From Phascolomyces articulosus (Eukaryota > Mucoromycota > Mucoromycetes > Mucorales > Lichtheimiaceae): 64,000 nt of DNA. Below the pieces are notes generated by a model that saw only the letters and a program-made list of their open reading frames with translations, was not told where the DNA came from and made no database searches. The position numbers and the translations under genes were made by a program. The stretch spans positions 248,001 to 312,000 of the forward strand of contig JAIXMP010000041.1 of assembly GCA_025677815.1 (NCBI GenBank), given 5' to 3'. Below, piece after piece: positions 48,901-59,760 of the stretch. Numbering within the stretch: the first letter of the stretch is position 1; the number at the start of each line of letters is the position of its first letter.

Positions 48901-50767
48901 TGGTCCAATAATACAACAGCATCCACCACCACGGGCACCAGTCGACGTCTTTCAGGTTTATGGTCAAGTAATACGAGTACACGTAGTTCGAATGATTCGT
49001 CCACATCACTCTCCACTTCTTTGGATGTACCATTACCTGCATTACCACAATATCCAGGTAGTGTCAAGCTGGCTACTCAAGGATCTGCATCCACCTCTTC
49101 ATTGCATACACCACCTATGAGTCCAACTGCCTCCAAGAATCGTTTACACCATCATCATCAACACCATACTTCTTCTCCTGCTTCTCAACGACCTTCCATA
49201 CCTTTGCAAAGACATGGATCAACGCGAAGTAACCGAAGTGATGTCATTCGTCGATCAGAAGCTTCTCAATTAAGTAATAGTAACGGTCGGTCGAGTAGTA
49301 GACAATCGAGTTCCAGTGATAGTAGTACTAGCAAAGATGTATGTTATTAATCTATTTGATCCATAATAGTTAATCCATTTGACTTTTATCTAACATGATG
49401 GCTTTCTTATTTTTTAGATGAAAACCAAAAGGCGACTATCAACATTCATGTCAAAACCTCGTGCTGCATTTCAGGTATGTTATATAATAACAGGGGGAGG
49501 AAGGAGCGAAGAAGACTAAAAAAAATTTCTGCAAAAAAGGATAAAATATTAATTTATACTCCTTTTTATTAGCAAAATAATCTTTCTGATACTTCAGTGG
49601 ATACAGCTGGATCACCTCGCATTTCAGCGACAGTATCTTCTCCTTATAGCCTTGGATATCATCAACAAGAATATGGTCAACATAACCGTGAAGTCATGCG
49701 TCGTATGAAACATATTGAAGGACATATTATGACCGAAGTATTCCCTCGTGAACTGGTCAATTTACAAGGTTATCGATGTCTTTGTGGTAAATCTGTCTCT
49801 GAATTTACTGATGGTGGAGATTCTCGTGTTCGACAACGCATGTTTATGCGGTGCCAAGGTAAAAGAAAACATAATATTTAGGATACGTTGCTGTTTGGGG
49901 TGGTATTAAGGACAAATGGAACAAAAAGAGTATTTTTATTTGATTTCTTATATTCAATACTGTATATATATATATATTGCTGGTATACAGAATGTCATTT
50001 GGTAACCCATGATAGCTGTACGGATCAAATTCTACATGCTTGTTTACCTGGTTGCTTTAATGAACGGAAAGTACAAGAAGCATTCTTACGTATGTTTGCT
50101 TCCCTCTTGTATAATTATCGAACTGGATTTGTGGATGATACGCAAGAGTTGAATGGTGCTTCTGCTTTGGCAGCTACAGGTGATTATTCCAAAAAATTAC
50201 AACGTGGTGTTCTTTACTTTTCCAAGGAAAAGTTTATGAAGCAATCCGATAAAGATACTCGGGTAAGTGATGCTTTTTTATTGGTAAGCACTTTACTGGC
50301 AGAAATATTTATTGTTTTTATTATATGTAGTCGTATCTTTCTCATTTAGTCGGGTCCCAAATGTTTACACAATTCATTACGGATCGATTATCGAAAGCTC
50401 CTGAAGATCCAGAAATTCTTGTTTTTGATGAGTATGTACATGAATGAATAGAGAGTAATTATCTTTGGCAACTATTAGTTTATTCACATTTTTATGTTAA
50501 ATTTATTTATACAGATTTATCAAACTCAAATTGAATCGATCCAAATTAAAGTTTGTTAAAGAAGATACACCTTTTTTGAATGATGATTCGTTTAGTATTT
50601 CACAAACCATTTGGGCAACACAACCCAGTGAAGCTCCAGGTCAAGAATGTAAGTTGATCATATATAAAAAAGAAGAAAAGTTTTTGATATCTAATTGTTC
50701 CTTCTGAATATATTTTATATTAGATGACCGATTTCCCATCGATTTACAATTTCCAGAGAAATTTTAA
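45939..50767 (+). CDS. DENN-domain protein with C1-like zinc finger
   Basis: Fifteen exons (45939-46569, 46655-46890, 46972-47040, 47156-47278, 47404-47910, 48051-48110, 48228-48380, 48463-48531, 48628-49338, 49418-49474, 49573-49858, 49991-50262, 50331-50431, 50515-50648, 50724-50767) give about 1150 residues. An upstream-DENN piece (FCFPKDITLHYGSEPPPERL, about 290), the core DENN (FSLYPVFRALSPHLILAITE, VLFLSQYAGML, PVPYIVGFMGDMSD, VNLDCN; about 520-625) and a C-terminal dDENN part (EAFLRMFASLLYNYRTGF) are visible. A low-complexity Ser/Thr insert sits at about 670-870. Just before dDENN is a C1-like finger: CLC, then CQECHLVTHDSC and a last C eight residues on; the first pair is CxC rather than CxxC. 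DENN proteins are nucleotide-exchange factors for Rab GTPases in membrane traffic. Exon 6 ends at an unusual GTTATT donor. Confidence 0.9.
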
Positions 50768-51372
50768 TACCCCCCTCATCTATTATTGAGTTTCTTTATT
50801 ATTATTATTTTATTACCATTATTATCGTTATTATTATTCGTTATTAATCTATAGATGGAGCCCTTCTTACTAAGAAATGATCCTTCTACTGCTACTTTTT
50901 TGTATAAATTTTCCATTCATAAAGTATATATATATTTCTGTGCATTCAGATTTTTAGATATCCTAGTTGCAAGAAATGACTAGGAAACAAAGGGTTACAA
51001 TAAAAAGAAAAAGAACAATATATAAACGCATCATCTAATAATCGTAACTGTACTTTCTGTTATACAACTTACTATGTCAAGATACTTGGAGGTTTACGTC
51101 TTAAAGAGTTATTATCTTGAAACCGGAACGGATGAATAAAATACCGATCTAACCAATCTCCACGATTTGTTTTCATCGTTACACATGTCAAACATTTTAC
51201 CGTTGCGATGCTATCCACTTTTTTAAGAAAAATAAAGACAGACACCGCCAACCCTTTGTTTTCTTGTTTAAAAAAAGAACAATTCTTTTAAAAAAAAAGT
51301 GGGGAAGGATTCATTTGTTTGGAAAATCTCTCTTTCTTTTAATTACCATTTATACTTATATTTATTAGACGG
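50768..51372. other. Intergenic, no gene seen
   Basis: ATT-rich 3' flank of the DENN gene, then the upstream region of the next F-box gene with T-runs near 51320. Nothing else is seen. Confidence 0.45.
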
Positions 51373-53388
51373 ATGACGTCCATTTGTGTCAACATGTCGC
51401 AAGTACCGAACGAAATCTCGGCTCGGCTAACAACGGCACTCAACTTGAGTTATCAACAACAACCACTCAACAGTGAAAAGTCAGCAATGACAAACAAATT
51501 ACAAAACGATTCATGTTTAAAACATGCTTTATCCTCATCGACCCCATTAGAACAAGAACAAGGCCAGTTTATTACAAAAGGAACACATGTTGATTTTATC
51601 TGTTTATTACCGTATGAAATCGTGTCCAGCATCTTGGAATTATTTTCAACAAACGAACTTTTAGAATACATGGATGTAAGCAGAGATTGGAGAGAACGTA
51701 TAACAAGTTTTCCCATGTTATGGCATCAAGTCTCTGTAGGTCATGGAGAACAAGATTCATTATCGAAATTATCACTTGTTGGCATGTATATTTGGAATTA
51801 TACAATTCATCAAGGGGATGAAAAAGTAATTGAAACAAGTCTTGAATGTATGCGTTCTGGAAGTATCAATAACATTCGATCTCTCAGTAAGTTTTTATAA
51901 CATACTTCTTTATTTATTACCCCTTTTTTTTTTGTTATTTTCAAAAATGTTGTTTTCCCCTCTCCAAAATAAACAAAATATACGGAAAAAATATTTTATA
52001 TTTTTCACACACAATTGTACTCACTTAACTCGTCTGAAAATTAATGCTAATGATAAGCGTGGGAAAATTGCATTTGCACACACAGAAATATTTTGGATTC
52101 TATCACCTTTTTACGCGATAGCTTGACCGAACTCACGTTGACAGCAGATTGGGAACCATTAGAACATACCGATGCGTATACATTACCCAGCTTATCATCC
52201 ATCTTATTAGCATGTCCTGGTTTGAAACGGATCAACGTTGTATTTTCAACCCGCATTATTCAGATACCTGAACCGACAATACAGTCTTTACCGTGTGATC
52301 TTGCATTGACGCACCTGAATTGGACAACACCGTTCCGTCCAGATGACTCTGAAATCAATGCAGTCCTTGTGGCATGTCCATCCCTCTACTATTTACAAGT
52401 AGGAGGGTATGAAGCTTCAGCCCCTGTATTGGAAATTCGTAAACGTTACCCCAATTTACACTACATTAGTTTGGGTGATGTAGAGGCATTTGATCCTGAT
52501 ATGGACTATTGGAAGACAGAAGAAGTAAAATACCATAGTAACAGCCCCATAAACAGTTATAACAGCAGGAATAATAACAATACAAAGATGATGGATAATA
52601 CCAATGGATTAAGTGCAGTTGCTATGCCATGTACTACGCCTCAGTGTTGGTTAGATACCCAAGAATTGTTGGAAATGGATGGACAAAAATTAAAAAAGTT
52701 GACACTTTATTGCGGTGTTGACTTCCCTGTTGATGCCGATTATTTAATTCGACATTTCAATGGGGATCATTTGAATGTTCATCGTACCTATGCGGCATGG
52801 AAAAATCGTGCTCAAGTTGATGCTATCATTACAGCCACTGAAGATATCAATGCCACCTCCGCTCGATCCTACACAATTACATCCACTTTTGAAATGGGTG
52901 ACGAACGAGGTGTTCTGGGTTTTATCAATGCACTTCGAACAGGAACTACTGCTTTATCCCATACCGTATCACGACTTCGTTTTTGGAATTGTCCTGGTTC
53001 GGCCATCTTATTACCCTTATTATTAGATTTACCATGTCGTTTACAAGTCCTTCAATTCGAAAATTGTGAATTCAGTACTTCAATTTTGGTCGGTTTCCTC
53101 CAAAGTTTGAAAACTAGTCCATGGCCAACGTTACAAGAACTTGGATTCATCTCAATTCCTTCCTTTACGGATGATGTTGTAGCCGAAATTGCTGGTATTC
53201 CTGGATTAAAGCGTGTTGCATTATGGAAGTGCAATGACGTGACGGATCAAGGTATACGAAGTCTTCTTGAAGAATATTCAGATTTGGAGGATGTGGATAT
53301 TGGTGATTGTAGACATGTGACAAAAGAAGCCGTACATTATGTCAAGGAAAAACTATTAGAAGTGAACAAAAAAGCATTGATACTTTAA
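51373..53388 (+). CDS. F-box/LRR protein (copy C)
   Basis: Two exons, 51373-51886 and 52058-53388 (171-nt phase 1 intron), give about 614 residues. The F-box is at about 75-118 (LLPYEIVSSILELFSTNELL, MDVSRDWRERI, P-LW). LRR-like segments follow (LACPGLKRINVVF, LTHLNW, LYYLQVGGYEA, LKRVALWKCNDVTDQGI, LEDVDIGDC). The sequence across the splice (NNIRSLTWENCIC) aligns with the copy at 3775-5705 (NNLTSLAWNCGNVC), so intron position and phase are conserved. Predicted SCF substrate receptor with unknown target. The second Met (51394) is an equally possible start. Confidence 0.87.
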
Positions 53389-54811
53389 ATCAATACATCC
53401 CTCTTCCCTCTTCCCCCCCCCAATGTCACTACCATTCTTTTCTTCTTTTACTGTTCTTCTTCTCCGTTAATATTATTGTAAAAGCTTGTAATTTATTATT
53501 ATTATTTTTCTTCTTTGTAAAAGATATCCATTATCCCTACACGTTCTCCCATCCCTTACTTAATAATCCCTTATACGAAAATAACCTTGTAAAATATATT
53601 TAATGTTCAAATTTTAATATATAATCATCATCTAAGCATTTTATATTTGTTTAAGAAAGTAATGAAAATTTTAAAAGATATTCTTTATATTCAGAAAATC
53701 TAAATGTGAAAAAATCTCACTATCTTTCCACTTATTTATTGGCTTAGTGACATTGATTCTGTAAAAAAATACAATCATTCATATGACATATACAATTCGA
53801 TACTAACTAATAGAGTGCTAGTTGGGTAATCGATTTGCTAAAATAGAACGTTCTATATAACAGCAAACTAAAAACCAATCATAGTTATCACGCGTCTACA
53901 AGGGCCAATCTTTCTTTGAAAATAAAATAAAAAATACAGTTCATTTGCTGTCGTTCTATATATGCCAACCTAAAATAAAGAAAAATGGAGGCGTATCCCT
54001 TTATATAATCATGGATTTTGCAGAATCATAAGAATCAAAAATTACTTGCAAAATGAAAATCATGCAAATGAACAATAAATATAGAAAACACACTATTCAA
54101 AATTCTCTCTCACATTACTTGCAGGCTATTATTATATTTGTTTGTGCAGCTTATCCGGCAGCAAATTATAATGATAAAATATATGAATTTTTAAAGTTTT
54201 TTGAATTCAAAACCAGTTAATAGTATTTTACGATTGTTTTAAAAATAGTTGTAATTGGAGCACAAGATCACTATGTACAATGCTGAGAAGGGGATATTAC
54301 TATTTATGACAAATATAAAAAAGTACAGCCAAAACCGTCTAATAATGGTAAGGCTGCGCCACAATGACTTGATGTATGTTTTTCATGATGACGACGATGA
54401 AAGAAAAGACATAGTATAGACGACCCCAACAATATGTGATTTACATAAAAGTGCTACCATGCAAACATTTAATTATTTTTCCATGAATTTTTTTATATCC
54501 TTTATATATAATATTCAATCAAAGGAAGTAAAGTAGTAAAAAACACTATAGCTACATAATAGTTACGACAGGAAATAATCAATAATAGTCATTGGCTGGA
54601 AAGTTAGATAATTATGTAACTAATGTAAATATTTATATATTATAAAATTGTAATATGGTATTAAAAGTATGATGATATGAGCACTGTTGTTGATAATGAT
54701 GATGTACAAACACGAAAAAAAGAAAGAAAGAAACAGTAGGTCGATTATACATTAAGCAATAAAATCACTACGCCTTTTTTTGGGAGCGGATAGTTGATTA
54801 TTAATGATCAA
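53389..54811. other. Intergenic, no gene seen
   Basis: Convergent 3' flanks of the F-box gene and the minus-strand membrane-protein gene. AT-rich with a C9 run near 53416. No coding signal. Confidence 0.45.
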
Positions 54812-55416
54812 TTAAACCTGTTGTTTTGCACTGTCTGAGCTATTAGGACCTATTGCTTGAGAAACACCTGTCACTGTTGCTGGAGCCATCGGGGGCGTTC
54901 CAGGTGCAGTTCCTCCCATTGCTTGTTGCGGGGGTTGTAGCACCGCGTAATAATAACCAGGTTGAGGAGGTTGTTGAGGAAGCTGTGCACTACCAGCAGG
55001 GATAGGAACGGCCACCATTTGTTGTGTTGGTGTTGCCATAGGTTGACTACCTGGTGGAGCCATCCCATGTTGAACGGGAATTGTTTGCATGTTTTGTGGA
55101 AGTAGTTGCTGCTGTTGCCCTACCCCAGGCGGATACTGATAATAGATTTGTTGCTGTTGCTGCTGTTGTTCTAATTCTCGTTTTTGACGTCTTCGAACGA
55201 CAACTGCAATAATAATGAGCTATAATAGTATTGCGATTAGTTATAATTCTATCGCCATTTTTTATTAAGAAAACAAATATACGTTCTTCTCTTTTTTCTC
55301 CTTCTACTTCAAGTATATAAAGAAGTCTAACAACTTACAACAATGAGGCCAACAACGGATCCAACGACAGAGCCTACAATACGTCCAATGTAGTATGTTT
55401 CAATAGAGCTATCCAT
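54812..55416 (-). CDS. Short membrane protein lacking an ectodomain
   Basis: Two exons, 55416-55339 and 55219-54812, give 161 residues. The protein starts MDSSIETYYIGRIVGSVVGS and runs directly into a transmembrane helix (about 10-33), a basic RRRQKR stop-transfer, a Gln-rich run, and a Pro/Gln tail with PGYYYAVLQPP. Helix, intron position (phase 0 inside the helix) and tail motif match the signal-peptide protein at 7331-8497, but the ectodomain and signal peptide are absent. TAG and TGA stops lie in frame just upstream of the ATG, so this is the real start unless an alternative exon is spliced in. A ttcttcag acceptor 22 bases upstream suggests a 5' UTR intron. Orientation in the membrane is probably N-out or tail-in by the basic residues. 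The function is unknown. Confidence 0.7.
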
Positions 55417-56082
55417 AATTCACTAGGCTTGCTACCTGAAGAAGAATACGAAAAAATTAAAATGAGAAAAAGAAAGAGAAAAAGAAGAGGAGATCAAGAA
55501 ACTCTTTTTTTTTTGTATTTCTACACAAAGACGGATCTTTTTTATTATTGGGGTCACACCAAAGACACTGAATGATCTAAAATATAAAAACAAAAGTCGT
55601 TGAAGATTCTTCCTTTGGGTCCGCAACTCACTTTTCAAAACCCAAAAATGTTAATTTTCGAATTCTCAGCCTCTCTCTGTGTTACTATGGATCACTATCA
55701 TGGTTATAGGTGACCATTTCTTCCATATATCACCATAGCCATTATTTGTAGCACCATGTCAGTTTATTTTTTCTTTTTTGACATAACAAAATGCTTGCCT
55801 GATTTTAAGATTTAATGCACCAAAATGCATTCGTTTTAGTCCTTGATTCCATTACCGATTAATATGTTGTTACTTTCACCCATTTTCTTTACATATTTTT
55901 TTTATTAGAGATTATAAGATGCTGCTGATATCGGTCATAAACACATGGGAAATATATTCTCCTAAGCTCTTCCACTCTTCTAGATATGTTTTCTATAACA
56001 ATATTTTATTAAAGTATTATTTTGTAGCCAATGGATAAATTTTATGAACCATCAATGACAACCCTATTATTTAAAGCTAACT
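55417..56082. other. Intergenic, no gene seen
   Basis: Upstream region of the short membrane-protein gene and 3' flank of the F-box relic. A short Phe/Ser-rich minus frame (55432-55638) is unsupported. Confidence 0.4.
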
Positions 56083-57123
56083 TTATAGGCATTCCAATAA
56101 AACATCCATACAAGTACTGGCAATATAATATGGCACCTCTTTCAAATCGAGTTGTTTGAGACCTTGAATCACAGCTAGAGAAGTCAACGTTTCAATACCA
56201 AGATAATCCATATAATCAAGTGTAATTGAGCGAATGCTTTTATGTTTTTGTTTTTGTAGACTTTGGGATAATTCGGCCACGGCTTCTTCGTCGATTTCAG
56301 TCTTAGTAATCTTATTGTGTTCCGACGTCAGAGTGCGAGGAAGGTAAACAATAATGAAATTAACAGAGAATTTCTTGGGACAAATGAATTAGATGTCCTC
56401 AAGGGCAACAAGATTCTTTCGGTCTTTTGTAACCAAAGCTTCAAACAAAGCCATCATTTTTTTAATTGTTGAATAGGTATGATCAAAAACCAGTTTCTGA
56501 AAGAAGAGTAGACCTTCAATCACCTGTACGCCTTGATCGACAAATTGATAAAACAGCCCTTGCTCAAAAAGAGCCATCGCAAATTGACCAAGTTTTTCAA
56601 TAAAACTAGAATAACTGTTTTGCATGCTTGATTATCTACATATAAGCTTAGGTACCGTAATTCCTTTAATGAATTATAACGTACTCAAGTCCACCTTGTT
56701 GTTGTATTCAAATTGGTAATGACCCAGTTTATGATAGTAGAGCTTTTCACGAATACTTAAATCTTATGCTTCCATATGTAACGAATGGGCTGTGTCGCAA
56801 TGATTGGAAAATAAGGATATAAAGGCAAGTTGTTTCTTGATCTTGATAATGAGTTCCTGAATACCACTTTGTATGGATGTAGATGTTGGTGCTTATTGCA
56901 ATATTTTTTTCCCTATCCTTGTTGATATTGTTATCATACATGTCATCAGTGTCTGACATAGAATTATAGACCAACATTTTGAGTTTTTAATAGCTGCGAT
57001 GAATCACATCCACCACATTAGAGTCACCGCCTGCAATATACAAACAGCGTAGTTCCTGATACGCATCAAGACCCCGTTTCAGGCTGGCTGATGATATACC
57101 GTCATGATACAGTTCCAAATCTG
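56083..57123 (-). pseudogene. Broken copy of the TPR/F-box/LRR gene
   Basis: Fragments in several minus-strand frames align in order with the gene at 37974-40067: DLELYHDGISSASLKRGLDA (about 57120) with its TLTELHLSFEDISTVGLKRA; MYDNNINKDREKN (about 56930) with YDIYDDEIKTEKKEK; MKKMMALFEALVTKDR-like text (about 56430) with EKMKTLFDALVSKDR; and IRSITLDYMDYLGIETLTSL (about 56200) with FCSITLEDMNSVKDKTLIAL. Frame changes and stops separate them, and the TPR and F-box part is missing. It is a truncated, decayed duplicate on the opposite strand. Confidence 0.8.
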
Positions 57124-59760
57124 TACAAGTGCATTATCAAAGTATGCAGGACCGTATTGAATAATATAGCTTTCATATTTGCTTTTATAATATGTAATTA
57201 TTTACAAAGTTAATAATTCAATATTATCCAACGTGATAGAACTCAATCATTCATCTATTTTTACTTAAGATGCAAAACTTATATAATCTGTTGAAACTAT
57301 GATCAGTTGTCCGCTGAAACGGATTATCAAACGTCGAGCTGCTGATTTACATCACAATACAAGCCTTTCAAATTATCAAAGCCAATTTTCATTTTCTGAT
57401 CTCTTAACATTTTTTCCTTTTACCCCAAGGTTTTTTCATATCACTTTGCCTAACAGGATCGGACTAGAGCAGATATATCCTGTTTTAGACGCAGCGTTCA
57501 TTTGGTCATTTTTATTCTTTTCTTTTCTTTTAATAAACTTTAATCTACATCACAATGCATATAGGGCCAGTACCAAGCTTTCAAAAGAGAAACATATACT
57601 TATAGGAAATAAAAAAAAAATTGACTCCTACGTATAAATCAAGTATATAATAAACTCTTATCGATCATAAATCTTGTAGATTTCTCTGAAGAAGGTCAGA
57701 GCCAGAAACTTTCGATACTTTACAAATCAATAATTAACAAGTATAACGTAAAGATGCACACTTTGCTGTCAACCGTAATTGAGAATTAGGAATCGATCTG
57801 TAAAGTGAGTCGCCTGTGTGTTGTATGAGCAATATTGCATGAGATGGATTTATTTGGCAATCGTTATTTATACTGATCCTGATTTATACAATAGGGACAT
57901 TCAACCTTCTCCGCATAAGACTTAAACATAAACAAAATTTGAAGAAAAAGAAATATGCACAAACTTTGTTCTTGGCATAAAAAATATAAATAACCCAAAA
58001 AGTGACCTTTAGGATTTTATGTTTTATGTTTTTGTAGAGATGTTTGAGTATCCCTAAATACACTCAAAGTTTGCAGAATAAAGTATGATTCCACACCTAT
58101 ATGTTCAACTTCAAATTTTCTAGGCAAGGTCAATACATTCATAATTTAAATGCAACTTTCGAGTCGTGGCATGTACTTCGTTTTTTTATGTACTTAGCAA
58201 TTACTGGAATTATTGTATTGGCATTTCTTTGATGGCATGTAGTTCAAATATCGATGAACAACATGTGCCGAGCTTTAATGATGAGCCCAAAATCATCAGA
58301 TGGTCCGAAAATGATTACTTGTTGAACGTATCAAGAGCATTGGTTAATTCCAAGGGGATGGGTAACAGAGAAGTAGCTTGGTGGGGGGAGGTATCCGAAT
58401 CCGGAATTTTCAAATGGAGGTAAAGCGTTTTAAACATGGTGAAATTGAAGTACTCATCAAACATTTTTCTTCAGCAATCCAATAATTGTATATTACTTTC
58501 GTCAAACAATGCTTTATAGCGTTATCTCGTTATGATTATTCAAGTGCTCAAAAAATAATAAGGTGAATCTATGGGTGTTGTTTTTTAGAAAAATGACAAT
58601 AACATTAGAGAAGAAGCAGGACCAGAGATTTTATACAACAACACCATGATGATCAAAAATATTATATATACAAAGTACCATGAAATAAAGGGAAGATAAA
58701 TTATACAAAATAAAAAAAAGAATTACTGAAAATTAGTGGCAAGTGTGACATGATCTCAGATATATATTATCAAGAAAAGAATGAGTTATCTTTTTCTTTC
58801 CGATAAACTATATGCAGGAATTGCTTAGTTCTTTTTTTATGTTGTATATTGTGTACTGTAGTGAATCCGTGAGAAACTTCATTTGGTTAAGCATTACCAG
58901 CATCTATATATATAACGAAATGAGGACAATATTTTTTTCATAAAAAAAGGCACATATTAAACAAAAATAGCACGTTTAATGAACAACATAATAGAGAAGT
59001 GACACTTCATTTCCTTTTCCAGTAGATTGAAAAAAACAACTATTTAGTCCTTTATATAAAGACATCTCTGTTCTTTTTTAATGAATACGATGGAAAATAT
59101 TTTTTGTAAAATTAAAAGAAATTGAGGATGAAAACATGAATGAAAAAAAAAATAGAAATATTAACATGAGACTAATAACGGAGGGGGTGTAATATTGTAT
59201 TGATGAGGTAAGGTATATAAAGAAAAGATGATGCATTTGAAAAAAAAAAAAAAAAAAAAACCAAGGTATAAAGAATGAATTGGGAGGTATGTACATGAAT
59301 GGTATTAAAAAAGATTGGTTGGTTTGTAGTGAATTAGGGTATGTGTAGCTTTGATTAGTGGTGATGATCATTATAGCTGTAAGTGGATGTTGTCCTTGGG
59401 TTTTTATTGTATACTATTGTTGTTTTGAAGATAAAGACGAATATGTCGACCAAGACTTGTAGATCGAGAATAAACCTTTGGTAATGATATTCTATATAAA
59501 GAAATAATATCTAAATTTATTAATACTTGTGTTTTTTTTTGTAGAATGATGACAAATATTCTTTCTAAAACTTGCCTGTGAATGTATCGAGAAGTTTGTC
59601 AAAGAATTGGTATTACGTTGGTACGAGGATTAGAAGAAGATCTTATTATGTTTGTATCCAATTCTTAGCGTAAAAAAGGATGATAGGTTAGTTAATAATA
59701 TATATATATATATATGCTTTCCTCTGGATTTCTTTGATATACATTATTAAAATTTATTAC
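57124..59760. other. Gene-poor region
   Basis: AT-rich with no supported gene. The frame at 58166-58423 ends in coding-like text (PSFNDEPKIIRWSENDYLL, NREVAWWGE) after a hydrophobic start and may be a relic of unknown type. Runs include A20 near 59240 and a (TA)n stretch near 59697. Confidence 0.4.

Noticed and set aside
52047..52093. Frame INANDKRGKIAFAHTEIFW as part of the second F-box exon
   Set aside because: Alignment with the paralogue shows that exon 2 begins at 52058 in another frame; this stretch is intron and frame-shifted exon.
57299..57637. 112-codon plus-strand frame
   Set aside because: Phe/Leu/Ser-rich with no domain; a chance frame is likely.
59078..59371. Minus-strand hydrophobic frame with poly-Phe
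   Set aside because: It depends on an A20 homopolymer and has no signal-peptide or membrane-protein logic.
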